A stretch of 64,000 bases of DNA from Sympetrum striolatum (Eukaryota > Arthropoda > Insecta > Odonata > Libellulidae): assembly GCA_947579665.1 (NCBI GenBank), contig OX388352.1, positions 34,838,216 to 34,902,215 of the forward strand, read 5' to 3'. The first letter of the stretch is position 1, and every line of letters begins with the position of its first letter. Positions 52,600 to 63,032 of this stretch are shown piece by piece. The translations under genes and the position numbers were made by a program. The notes below the pieces were generated by a model. The model was not told the origin of the DNA, searched no databases, and worked only from the letters and a program-made list of their open reading frames with translations.

Positions 52600-54680
52600 T
52601 CGGTATCTTTTAGTAATATATGTATTCAAAATTAAATAAACCCTTAAAATAACGAACTGTAAATACATATCTTACGAAAAAAGTATCTCCTTTACTGCCA
52701 TAGAAACTTAAACCATTATGTAATTAAAAGGTTCCTATATTCATGACAGGAGTGACATTAACGAATGCTTACAATTTGAAAATTTTGTTTATTTTCATTT
52801 TACTATTTTACTCCTTAATTCTATAATTTCTTACATTGGTTGTTTGAACATGGTTATCTATTATATTTACGAAGCAATTTTTATTAATGTTTACCTTGCA
52901 CTCGATTGAATGTTGGTTTTTGCAACAGTTGCTCCGGCCCTTTATCATTCTGGAATTTATTAACATCGATAAAATCAGCATTTTTGGAAAAAACAGAGAC
53001 GTTATCTATTATTTCTGATGAATTAATTATAAAGTAGTACTCTGCGTGTTTGAATATGTAAAATATTAGTGTCTTTTCAATCTGAAACTAGTTCATTATT
53101 TCAAAAGTAAGACTGATTGCCTATTTATGTTTAAAGAATATCTATTGCAATGGTAATGCGCCATAATTGGAAATTTTAATGAATGAAAACTGGTCGGAAA
53201 TTTTTGAGAAGTCTATGTAAGATCCCTGCAAGTTGGCTTTTGGCATGTGGCGGGGGATGCAAGCACTATGACTCAGTATCCTAAATCGATTGCTCTCTTA
53301 TATCACGGGAAAATGACTACGTTGAAATGACTTATTCCGCTGATCTTCCTTCCTGCAATCCAATATGTTTAAGATATTCTCAAGTAGCAGAATTTACCAG
53401 GTGTAAAAGTATGAAACCGGAATTTTTGGTAAAAATTACACGTCTGTTATTTGAAAATTATAAAAAAATGTCATTCAAAATAATCTCCATTGGAATTTAC
53501 ACATTTTTCCCACCTCTCCGGTAGGTTATGAATGCCACGCCAAAAAAACAATTCTTCCTTTTAGTTTCTTTCCTTCATTCTCACGTCTAGATCACCAATT
53601 TTAAATTTTTAAACCACTCGAAGCACTGAGTTTGCCAAGAGCATGTTCACCTATGCTTCGACAAGCATTCTATGCGATTCTGCAGCAGTTTTCTTTCAAT
53701 GATAGCAGAAAACCAATACTGTCCGCAAGTCATAGTTCGTAGGTACAATACTCGACATGTTTGAGGTTATATTAAAATATATTAAAATTAGGTAATTGCG
53801 TGTTGACAAACTTTGTCATCTGTCAGAGGGAGAAGATGGCTCTGCAGAAGCGGTCTTACGGTCTTTAAACTGATAGCGAGCACCATCTATAGGGAAATTC
53901 CGGTTTCATATTTCTACAGCTGGTACAACATTTTAAAATAATATTACCTTTTCTACTCAATGGTTCAAATTAGCGATAAATAGGAATATTTCGGGGATAG
54001 ATTTACTCACGTGCCTATGGAATAATCCAGTTTATTATCGGAGGAAGCATCCAGTTAACAAGCAAAACCAGCAGGTACCAATGATCCCCAACGAGCAACC
54101 ACTCGTTCACATTTCACTGATTCACTCACTGGTAAACCATAAAGGATCACTTTTGCATTACTAACTACAGTTTGGATGTTACAGTAGCTCACTTTATACG
54201 CGTTATTCACACATGCCAAAAATTATGGTTGAGAGATAATGCACCCCTCGAAGCACCGAGTTCTCACTGCATTGTTTGATTTCTACGTAACTTGAATAGC
54301 GTTATTCTACAAAACAACTCACTCAATGTAATAGTAACACTGCAGATGCATTGTTTGAGGTAACGTAAGCGGATATTTCACACCTTAAGTAATGAACTTA
54401 TTGGAAGTTGTGCTCTTTTAGTCGACATTCGTGAAGCCCTCACAGCAGGAACATAAGCTGAACTAAGGTGAATCGTGGGAAGTCCTGACGTCATTGGGAG
54501 GTCAGCGTATGCGGATTCCAAACCCTTCGCTATCTATCGCAGCCCTTCCAAATTCCTTGAAGAAAGGTAGGTCTTCCAAAGCTGTTGTTTTCCTTTCAAA
54601 CAAAAGAGATAACCTTCATTGAAGCCTATTTCATTCACGGTGTGCGCCTGAAAATAGAAAAAGAAGTATTTTGACTTCCC
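52600..54680. other. Intergenic sequence, nothing clearly recognised
   Basis: About 2.1 kb between PLE pieces. Short open frames (for example 53327-53524) have no family features. A GC-richer patch at 53800-53920 may be repeat-derived, but I cannot classify it. Confidence 0.35.
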
Positions 54681-54685
54681 TTATT

Positions 54686-54785
54686 TGACGTGTGTTTTTA
54701 TTTTGTCACCTGATGATTTAGCGACGCTACGAAACATGGGTCGTGTTATTCGGATAATAAATTAGTGGTCCAGTAAAAGTTTGTA
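54686..54785 (+). mobile_element. PLE 3'-end fragment
   Basis: About 100 bp matching 52454-52550: GTGTTTTTATTTTGTCACC, the hammerhead-like core, GTGTTATTCGGATAATAAA and TTAGTGGTCCAGTAAAAGT. No coding part is attached. It is in the same orientation as the larger PLE 2.1 kb away. Confidence 0.85.
54697..54761 (+). ncRNA. Hammerhead-like motif with intact CTGATGA core
   Basis: CAC-CTGATGA (54707-54716) is followed by TT and TAGC-GAC-GCTA, then C, GAAAC (54731-54735), ATGG and GTC (54740-54742). GTG then closes stem I. TTTATT (54697) and AATAAA (54756) could pair distally. The catalytic core is the best of the four copies, but the closing pair of stem II reads T against C rather than G-C, and an extra U follows the core. 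Activity is uncertain. Confidence 0.65.
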
Positions 54786-55347
54786 TATTCTGGAAAGAAA
54801 ATGTGCGGGAGCAACCGATTGAGAGACCAAAATTCGAATGAAAGCATCGTTGACTGTTATTAAAATTGATTCCTTGATGAAAAAAGAAATTAATATCAAA
54901 CGATTCAAGTAGAAACGTGTGTTATTTGTTTGCATAATGATTTGCTTTTCTATCCCAGTAATAGTGACACTTTTCCATTAGATATTCATGAACAGTTAAT
55001 CGTTGTAAAGGTTTTATATTATTTTTTGAAAAAAAATTACCAATTTTGAAAGGTCATACGAAATTGAAATTTCATAAAAAGATGAGAAATGCAGTTCTGA
55101 CTCCTTTTTTGGTCGTTTAGTTTTTCTTTCCATTAGATGATTTGGAATCTTAGAGTAAATATTATAACATTTATTGATTTTAAAAAATCGTATCCTTAAC
55201 TGAATAACGCTATTGTTGATTTAGAGCATTTACGTTTCTGAGAGATTTTGGCTATTTAAATGGAGTTATTTAGTGAAATCTAAATGATCAGGTGTTACTT
55301 TGTGGAAGGCCATTTAGATAATGAAGAAAAACAATGTAAATTTTCAC

Positions 55348-55408
55348 AACTTTTATTTTCATGAAGACCGGTTTCGCTGACCGAGTAGCATCTTCTGGTA
55401 CAGAAGTT
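55348..55408 (-). ncRNA. Hammerhead-like motif of the second PLE family (core mutation)
   Basis: On the minus strand AACTT, then CAGAAGA (55397-55391) where CTGAAGA is expected, a GCT...AGC stem II, GAAAC, and a two-base loop closing on GTC (55368-55366). Distal AAGTT could pair with AACTT. The U to A core change suggests inactivity. Confidence 0.5.
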
Positions 55409-55419
55409 TTTGGAAGGTT

Positions 55420-56260
55420 TCTTAAAAGTCCTGAAGGGTTGGAGGGGAAGGGAAGGAGAGGTTGTGAGAATATCTTTTTTGGGAAGGGAGATGAGAGGTG
55501 AGATATGGGGAAAGGTGTTTTCATTGGTAAGGAACCCATTTTCCGTGAAAAAATTCACAATTTCGACTGTCTTTATGATGTCAACACGACGTCCTTTTTT
55601 TTCCTGGTGAAGGTGTGCTGGGGCAAAGTTGCTTTTATGTCCATATTCCAGGAGGTGACAGGCGAAAGCAGAGGCGGGGGGGGGTATTGCTTCCGGTGGA
55701 GGCAAGCTCGGTGTTCCGCGGCCCTGGTGGCCAGGTCGCGGCCGCTTTGACCAACTTATTTGGCATCGCAGTCGTCGCTGGAGAGAAGGTAGAGGCCGCT
55801 AGTGGTCGCAGGCTCCCTGTGGTCTTTGGGGCTGGGGAGAAGGTTTCTTATTGTTGTGTTAAGAGTTGTGAAATGCGGGTCTTATATGATTTGGAAAAAG
55901 GTTAGTAATGGCATTGGAGATGGGTCCGAGGAAGGGAATTTTTCGCCATGAGGTGGCTTCTTTTTCGAGGGGGGTGAGGGAGGGGCAATCTTTTGGGCAG
56001 CAATCTTTTTGAGTTACCTATTGAGTATATTATTGATGAGGTTGGGGTTGAAATTATTTATTTGAGTCCTGTATTTTACAGTGTTGAGTTCTTTTTGAAA
56101 GTTTTGGGGTTAAAGAGGGATTTGTAGGAGCCTGTGGATGGGAGAGTAAAAGAGGGAATGTCTGCGGGAATGATGATGCGAGAAAAGGTTGGGGCTAGCA
56201 TGATCGGTGTATTTGGGTTTTCGGAAGATGTTTGGGTTGGTTCTGGATTTCGCGTTGATA
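55420..56260 (-). pseudogene. PLE RT C-terminus and GIY-YIG domain, frameshifted
   Basis: On the minus strand the order is NIFRKPKYTD (about 56240), SPIHRLLQIPL followed by a stop, FQKELNTVKY and QINNFNPNLINNILNR with a stop. LKKIAAQKIAPPSPPSKKK follows, then after frame changes SGLYLLSSDDCDAK with VGQSGRG, the GVY...YIG core whose Tyr codon has become a stop. The end of the domain is SAFACHLLEYGHKSNF and VDIIKTVEIVNFF, matching the Glu-bearing segment at the same place in the 52-kb copy. Several stops and shifts make it a pseudogene. Confidence 0.8.
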
Positions 56261-56477
56261 ATCAATCGTCAGTTCAGCTTTCTTAGAGTACTAGTTTCGT
56301 AATTTCAATGAGAGTACGACTTTCGCTGATAACATTAGGATAATATTTGAAACGTTTTTTACATTCCGATTTCGTCGCATCATATTCTTGTTATAGTTAA
56401 AGAGAGAAATAAGATCTGCGACCAAGCGATTTCAACTTTACGTGTAAGTCTCATCTAAGTTATTGACACCTGATTCA

Positions 56478-57165
56478 TAAATTAAATAATGAATTAATAT
56501 ACGGCAAAGATGACTGCAGTGGATGATTCACCATTCTTTGAGATGTAAAGTTAGATTTTTCAAACTCGGGAAAAATGTCGTCGTGAAGTAAGCGGATGGA
56601 ATCAGCGCTCAAGTACATTAAGTTCAAGAATCCCCTCAAGGTCGATTCTTCCTCAAATATCAATGACTTCCATTACTAGGCTTTTTTCACAGTGGCACCC
56701 ACCGGTTCGTGCCATTTTCACCTTGGGATCTTTTCACAAGGTCTTGTTTTCTAAGAGAATCTTCGACAGCGTAAAAATCTTTATTTTAGTTTGTTTGAGT
56801 TACTCTTTAACGAATCTGTAGTGAAACTAGGGCGTGTTATTGGTCTTTAATACCACTCTTCGTAGCAAATTGAACTGAAGTTTTTTACTTAAATGGATAT
56901 AGAATAATGCAAAGAAATATATGAGGCTGGATCCTTGTTTTTTATCAATCTCCCCACCGACTGTTCGCATTAGATAGATCGAGTTTCTTTAAATTTGCGC
57001 AGCTTTGGACTACTTGGCATTTTACGCATTCGCCATATCCAATATGTAACTCGAAAATGTTAATGAACGGAATCTATGAAGGAGATTTAGATCGTTAATA
57101 TGCATTTTATGCGGTTTCAATGACTGCAACGTAGGACATCCGCGATAATGATGACCATCCGTCAT
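56478..57165 (-). pseudogene. Decayed leucine-rich-repeat gene fragment
   Basis: Three minus-strand pieces in different frames have LRR spacing. 57165-57022 reads GCPTLQSLKPHKMHINDLNL and then FRSLTFSSYILDMANA. 57020-56945 reads QSCANLKKLDLSNANSRW, the clearest LRR consensus (LKKLDLSNAN). 56663-56475 reads TLRGFLNLMYLSADSIRLL. The cysteine-containing CPTLQSL and SCANLKKL are typical of the LRRs of F-box/LRR proteins, but no F-box is visible. The pieces could instead be separate exons. No neighbouring gene helps decide. Confidence 0.45.
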
Positions 57166-57169
57166 TTAA

Positions 57170-58640
57170 ATTCCCTATCTTTAGTTATTTGAAGAAGCGG
57201 GTATTCATAGGATTTCATCTGCCGTAAGAATTACTCATTTTATGATCGAATTTTGCGTTTTTATTTGAGAGAAGTGTAAATTACATGAGATACTCGATAT
57301 TTCCCAAATCTTACGAAATGATTCGTAAATGCTAACGTCCGAATCGTTCTTACGAGAAAATACAGTCCAAGAGATTAATCATCAATTTCTACTCTCAGAG
57401 TCTTAATGACCTTATTGCAACTTCTCCGCCTCCAAAATTCTTACGTTCCTTTACTGAAGAGAAGTAACTTGTATTTTTCTTAGAATTGTTAATTTATATA
57501 ACGACTGCTACTCAACGAACAAAACGAAACCAATGCTCTTTAAGTTGGTTTTCGCGAAATTATAGAAATATATATATCAATTATTAAGGAATCATACATT
57601 ATAAAAATCTAGGTTTGTTATGTATTCATGTGTTTTTACATCATTATCATTCACTGGATATACCTGAAGATCTAATTTGTTTCGCTAAAACACGCTTATT
57701 ATTTATTTAATTAGATTTTATATAATGATCTTCCTAAATTTGGTTAAATACAAGTACCATTATTGAAAGTATCCTGTAAAGAATCTTATTTATTAAATCT
57801 CAAATGCATTACTAGAAATATCATAGCCAAACATTGGGATTCTCTAATTTAAGACGCAACCAGATTTTACTATTTGAATGTATTAAAAATATTTCTTTAT
57901 AACAAACTGTTGTGCTTTGCGGAGACTCCGCTCATGCGATAGAGGATTTAAGAACTGGAATTAACGCTATTCTGTGTCATTGACTAAGTTTTGTTTTCGG
58001 CTAATATCACAATTATTATTTTTCTCGAAGGATGGCGTCGGGGGACGGCGTTAAGAGGCTGCATCGATGGATATCATCGAGATCAATTTTTGCAGGGAAA
58101 TAGTAAAATAAGGAACTCCTTGTGAAATGAAATCAGTGACTTTTGAAGTGAAGTGACGTTAAACCGTGAAGTACACATCCCAATGATATACTGCTGTTCT
58201 TAACTATTCAGTGAACCAACTTTTGAACAATTAAGTGAACCGTTATCTATTTATGCTATTTTTCCTGTTTTAATTGTTAATCTTTCATGTTACTCATGGT
58301 GGTGTATTATTATTCTTAATTAATTAAGTAAAAATTAAGTGAACCTTCATGTATTTTTACTATTTGAACCTTATTAAATTTTAATCTTCCAATTGAATAC
58401 TGGTGACGCAGGGTTAACAAATATTGATTGAAGTTTGTTTTTTACCTATCTATTCAGTATTAATTCAATCTTCAAAAATATTTTTTATTGATTAATGGAT
58501 ATTTGTGTATATTGTATAATTGTTCTAATAATCCAATCCATCTGATTTTAACAATTTTAAAATGTTCTAGATTATATTATAATGTTACGGTTATGTGTGT
58601 AATTATTAAGGCATGTATTTTGTACTTCTGCTTGTAAAAT
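57170..58640. other. AT-rich intergenic sequence
   Basis: Nothing firmly supported. A 23-codon frame at about 58031 (starting MASGDGVKRL) has a reasonable ATG context but no further support. Confidence 0.35.
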
Positions 58641-58930
58641 ATATGTAAAAAATAGTGGGATCTCTGGGGCAAGGTAGACGGGGCCAGTAGCCCTCACCTG
58701 CCATAATAAATAAAAGTGAAGTCGCGGGATTGAGCAAGGAGAGGTCGTTCGGGGAGAAATTGGGTCTGGGGGGATAGCTTGAAGAATAGCGTTGGTGCAG
58801 ATGGGGTCCGTAGCAGGGGTGGTGCAGTAGAGGATGACGAAGCGTGGCCGTCGTTGGAGGGGTCGCAGAGGGAGGGGGCTTCGAGGGAGGAGGGTCGAGG
58901 TAGGGGGTTTACCGAGTCACTTGCGTACAC
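58640..58930. mobile_element. GC-rich patch, probable retroelement remnant
   Basis: A sharp rise in G content within AT-rich DNA. The left part reads GGGGCCAGTAGCCCTCACC, then TGCCATAATAAATAAAAG, which resembles the 3' end and short A-rich tail of some arthropod LINEs. The right part (58710-58925) has an open frame on each strand but no motif. Classification is uncertain. Confidence 0.3.
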
Positions 58931-59759
58931 TGTGATCAAATTTACATTGCACAAACAAAATGAAAAATTGAAACAACATTTATGGAAAATTTAAGGAACA
59001 CGACATAACAGAGTTTAGTCCCATAATCTTGCTTCCCTTCGATTAGAAAAAGTCAGATGAATATTATAACGATAAAAGTCGTGTTACTGAACTCAAACTT
59101 AGCGATATCAAAATAGTAAGTACACGAAATTTCTCTAGACTCCGAGTGCCTTTAAATCAGTTGAATCAATCGAGTTTGGTAACTTATAGCTTAGGGTGTA
59201 GTCCAGCAATAGATATAAAATGCGCACGGTAGAGCCTTCCTTTACACGTTCATGCATGTAAACCTTAGTGTTTTACTTGCCGTCCCTGGACAAATACTAT
59301 AGTTTACTTTAGAGAAGTACCCGATTTTGAAGATTAAAAATCGGTGGTCCAATTTTCACTGCCTGCCAATCACTTAATTTTCGATTTATAAGTTGCGATC
59401 AGGGTGTATATTAGCCTATCCATAATGTTGATACTGATACGTTTTAGTAACTTTATACTGCAAATTTGTATTTTTGTTATCCTTGCGGTCACAACAGTGT
59501 AACTGCAGTTCCATACGAATTTTTCGTTTCTATGTTATCAGAGGTTTACATTACTTAAGTTACTATAATAGCACATAAACGGTTATAAAAATGCTGAAAT
59601 CTTCATCATTTAGCGAGGAAATAAACTTTGTATCATGTGTATTGTGACCAAATAGCATGAAGGCTAATATTATTTTTGGGTTGTTTTATATTTTTCTATT
59701 ACCTGTAATGTACGAGTTTTTGTATCGAGTTATGCATTTGTTTTTGTTTTGATGGAATG

Positions 59760-60300
59760 GCGTGTGGTGGGACTCCGGTGACATAGGACTCAAATATAAG
59801 CCAGGAGACCGAAAGAAATAGAAATAATGAGACTAGCAGTTGCCTACTGCCTGCTCCGCAGGCAGGTTAGTTCCCTTACGTTTGATAGGGCAGCATCAAA
59901 AGGTATTCGAGGCCTTCGTCAAAGATTCCGAAAAAGTAGATAATGTCAGAGACCGCAAAGTCGGGAGCTCACCCTCAGCAGTGAGATCAACTGATAAAGA
60001 CTTAACTATGTTAAATGACGCGCAAGCGATAGGAAAGTGGCGTTCGTCATCCCAAAAAAAAACGTCTCCCACTGCCCTCGTTTTCCCGATTTTTTTCAGT
60101 TTTTCGCCCGTTTTGCACCTCTAAACTCAACAAAAAAATGTAAATTTTCGCACGCCTGTGCGTGCAGGCCGTCCGCCTCCAGCGCACCAAAAATCGTTGC
60201 GGGAGATTCAATTTAGACTCAGATTTTGCTGAAAGTGTTACATCCCTTTTTTGAGTACAGACGGACGGACAGGATTCCGTCTTAATATATATAGATGTAA
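59760..60300. repeat. Unclassified dispersed-repeat candidate
   Basis: Sharply different composition from its flanks, with a small inverted repeat (CCTGC-TCC-GCAGG, about 59848) and an end reading ACGGACGGACAGGATTCCG then TTAATATATATAGAT. The 94-residue open frame at 59840 has no family motif. It could be a non-autonomous transposon; terminal repeats were not identified. Confidence 0.3.
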
Positions 60301-60379
60301 TAGAACCACCGGAGAGTGAACATCCTCCCCTCCGTCCATTCTTCTACCCTTACCTCAATGCTGCGCTGTCATCTCGACT

Positions 60380-60890
60380 GCCTTCCATACCTAACCCTTC
60401 CCCTAACAAAATAACCCGATGACTGTGTTAAATGTGACTGTTGTGTTGTAACTATTCCCCTGTAAACTATCCCTACACAAGCGTTACTGCCCAAAAAGCG
60501 AATATTTTGAATACAGGCTACTACTTTGTCAAGTGTCAACTATCGAGGAGAGAAATAAAATTTTCCACGTCGTTGAGGTGGATTCCACGTCGTTAAGTGG
60601 GGATTCCAAGTCGCTATCGTTGAGCAGCACTTCACCCCAGAGGAGATAATCGTGAAGAAGTTGGACGACCACTTGGGGATCGAAGGAAAGCAAGAGGAGA
60701 AAAATGCCTAGCGGAGCGCAGAGGGAGAGGGCGAGCCAGCGGGGAATCTGAGGCCACAGAAGACATCGCCGAAAAAGGGGAAGACCGCGTGGTCAGCAAG
60801 CATCGCGAAGCACCGTCACTGCCTGTGTACTAGATTCTTTGGTTTTTTTTGTGTCAATAAAGAGAAACCGTCACAGTATATTATTTCATT
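60380..60890 (+). repeat. Possible solo LTR or retroelement UTR
   Basis: A GC-richer block with three imperfect copies of a TTCCACGTCGTTRAGTGG-type unit (60573-60630) and a polyadenylation signal AATAAA at 60858 near its right end. Clear TG...CA ends or a target-site duplication were not found. Confidence 0.25.
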
Positions 60891-61610
60891 AGAATCGTTG
60901 TTCTCCACTTTTAGCCATATCTTCCGAAACAGGACGAATTCCATTTCGAAGATGATGATTCGTGTAGAATTTCTTTTTTTATCTACCCAGAGACGTGAAA
61001 TAATTTCTTCCTTGACTGAGATTTCTCATTTCAATTACAATAGAGCAAAATGCGATAAATATGGAGGAGAATAAAAATCACTATTAATGAGATTTGCTTG
61101 TTTCTATACTAACATCGTTAAAAATATTTCTGCAATACTAAACAGGAAAACAGCTAAATTCCTTTTAACAAAATTTCATGTACGAATTCGTAGCATTTAT
61201 TAATCTGTAACTTATATAAAAATATCATTTTTCATCCATTTAAAATATTTTTTCCTATTTTTAATTCTGTAACAAACACAGCAGTCCCGTAACTTGTCAG
61301 TTGAATCTTCGATTTCAAAATGTTATTATTTAAATATTATTATTTAAATACTTCGTAAATATTTAAAAGTTCAAAGGTAAATAATGTACAAATTCCGATT
61401 ACAAGTATCAGAGTTTACCTGATGAGATGCACTATTTCTATAACCCAAAAATATGGAGTTTTCCTGAATTCTTTTAATAATTGTCGAAATAACTTTAAAA
61501 AATTAGAATTACCTTTATTGAAAGCTTTTAACCATTCACAGGATATTAAAAATATCTGAATGTAGTAAAGTATCTATTAAAGTCTTTGATGTTCTGAAGC
61601 CAATACTATT
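60890..61610. other. AT-rich sequence, nothing recognised
   Basis: Apart from short direct repeats of ATTATTTAAAT at about 61323-61350, no feature is supported. Confidence 0.4.
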
Positions 61611-62034
61611 AAAAATTAACAATACGAGTACAATAATCACGTGTCTATTGGATTGTTGGCTCTCCCTCGACTGGACCCTTCTTATTCATCAAGATTTGTC
61701 CTTACATCTGTGAAGACGACTGAAACTAAACCTACTATGAAAAAGAAGATTGTATTAATAAACGAAAAAATGTAGCAAAAATATTATTCCAAGAAAATGC
61801 AGAATTGTCAAACTTGAATAACTGTTTTAGAGGTAATACTATGTAACATGAACAATACGAGTACAATAATTACGTGTTTATTGGATTGCTGGCAACTCCT
61901 CGCTTGGACACTTTATCTTCATCAAGATTTTTACTTACTTCTGTGGAGACAACCAAAGCTGGACCTACTGAAAAAGTAGAATGTATTCATAAACGGAATA
62001 ATGTAGCAAAAATATAAAGTTATTCACGGCTAAT
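61610..62034 (+). repeat. Two isolated, diverged satellite monomers
   Basis: Clear relatives of the 232-bp satellite, 23 kb from the array and in the same orientation: AATACGAGTACAATAATCACG (61619), AATAAACGAAAAAATGTAGC, TTGAATAACTGTTTTAG and GTAATACTATGTAACATG. The second unit runs without a gap into the exon-like units at 62.04 kb through GGCTAATACTCACC, which lines up with GGTTAATACTATG of the satellite. Confidence 0.85.
61913..61968 (-). pseudogene. Terminal exon-like block inside a satellite monomer
   Basis: After a CTACTTTTTCAG acceptor, 56 nt are open in the phase set by the exon at 62041-62110. They encode VGPALVVSTEVSKNLDGR (the first V completed by the upstream exon) and then TAA. 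The next monomer (61.6 kb) has the same layout after CATAG and ends VRTNLDE-stop. The monomers at 37.9 and 38.2 kb stop at the same place after RTNID or RTNMD. In the homogenised array the stop has become GGA and two bases are added after the acceptor. I interpret this as the ancestral last exon. Confidence 0.5.
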
Positions 62035-62040
62035 ACTCAC

Positions 62041-62110
62041 CAGTTTCCAGAATAGCTTCAAAAGAATGTCCTTCTGGATCATCGACATAACTGCGGGTGA
62101 TCTTCTTGCA
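62041..62110 (-). pseudogene. Exon-like unit 1, with consensus donor
   Basis: 70 nt, phase 0 in and phase 1 out, after CCCTTCGAG and before G|GTGAGT. Encodes CKKITRSYVDDPEGHSFEAI, then LET. It is joined by a 72-nt intron (62040-61969) to the terminal exon-like block. It may be part of a live gene or a decayed copy; upstream exons 2 and 3 were not found to its right. Confidence 0.5.
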
Positions 62111-62258
62111 CTCGAAGGGTTGATTAAGATATCATATAATCATGATACTAGAAAAATTATAAGCAATCTATTAGAAAAAATATATAGGCTAAATTATGTT
62201 TATCCAAATATCAATAAAGTACACGCGGAAGTTAATATAAAATTTATCCTAGGTTTAT

Positions 62259-62335
62259 ACACATCAGTTTGCATGATCACATCAAAAGAATGTCCTTCCT
62301 TAACGTCTTGATCGCTGGGGAATCTCTCTATTGTC
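62259..62335 (-). pseudogene. Exon-like unit 2
   Basis: Homologous to unit 1, 224 bp away. Encodes TIERFPSDQDVKEGHSFDVI, then MQTD. The donor position reads GATGTGT instead of GGTGAGT. Confidence 0.5.
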
Positions 62336-62487
62336 TCGAAGGTTTGTTTGATGTTTGATAGAGACACAGTAAGTAAATTAAAATATATCCATTAATCATT
62401 GGCCGTCGGCTCATGTTCATATATATATATAAATATATTAGTAAAATAAATGATGAACTTCATATCAATGTAACTCTGTGTTATACT

Positions 62488-62563
62488 CATCAGTTTCCAA
62501 GATCGCATCAGATGAATGTCCTTCCGGATCCGAATACTGATCAATGGGGAAAGTCCCTTTGCA
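62488..62563 (-). pseudogene. Exon-like unit 3
   Basis: 226 bp from unit 2. Encodes CKGTFPIDQYSDPEGHSSDA, then ILETD. The donor position reads GATGAGT, so GT is lost. Confidence 0.5.
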
Positions 62564-62698
62564 CTCAAAGATTACATTTTGATGACAAATAAACACGATA
62601 CTATAAAAATAGAAAGATATCGACTAATAAAAGACCATGAGCTCATATATAATATATTATCAATACGATGGGTTTACATTATTTAAATTATGTGTTAC

Positions 62699-62765
62699 AC
62701 TCATCAGCTTCCATCAGAAGAATGTCTTACTGAGTCCTACTGATCCGGGAACTTCATCTTGGCCC
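62699..62765 (-). pseudogene. Exon-like unit 4, degenerate
   Basis: 214 bp from unit 3. KMKFPDQ, a stop, then DSVRHSSD, with a deletion before the donor region (GATGAGTG). The most decayed of the four. Confidence 0.45.
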
Positions 62766-62789
62766 TAAACTTCATTTCCATTAACCAAA

Positions 62790-63030
62790 ATCCTTCGTTC
62801 ATGACGGAGCATGAAAAGCATTGTCTCTTTACCGAATCAAACGTAAACATTGGCGATCACTGGAGTTGTGAGCGGGTTTCATTTGTCAGCCAGATGTCAT
62901 GATTACACGCACGAATAATTAATTTACCAGTAATACAATTATCCATAACGTTTCTCGTTTATCCTAATTCAAAATATAATTACAGATGATACTGTTACTA
63001 AAATACCTGATCTACGTTAAACTGTAAGGA
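62790..63030. other. Sequence right of the exon-like units
   Basis: No exon 3-like or exon 2-like sequence found on the minus strand, so the upstream part of the 62-kb gene copy is not visible. Confidence 0.35.
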
Positions 63031-63032
63031 GA

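Larger units (their letters stand above)
55310..56270 (-). mobile_element. Second Penelope-like element family, truncated and decayed
   Basis: The element reads on the minus strand from about 56270 to a 3' region near 55310. It is GC-richer than its flanks and distinct in sequence from the PLE at 51 kb. It keeps part of the RT C-terminus, the linker and the GIY-YIG domain, all with frame damage, and a hammerhead-like motif in the 3' part. The 5' part is absent. Confidence 0.8.

Noticed and set aside
54424..54470. GACATTCGTGAAGCCC-like similarity to the 62-kb exon units on the plus strand
   Set aside because: Match is short and interrupted, there is no donor at the expected place, and it has no linked exon.
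55410..55905. Plus-strand open frames of 66-96 residues across the minus-strand PLE
   Set aside because: They arise on the opposite strand of the GC-rich PLE coding region, whose minus-strand motifs are clear.
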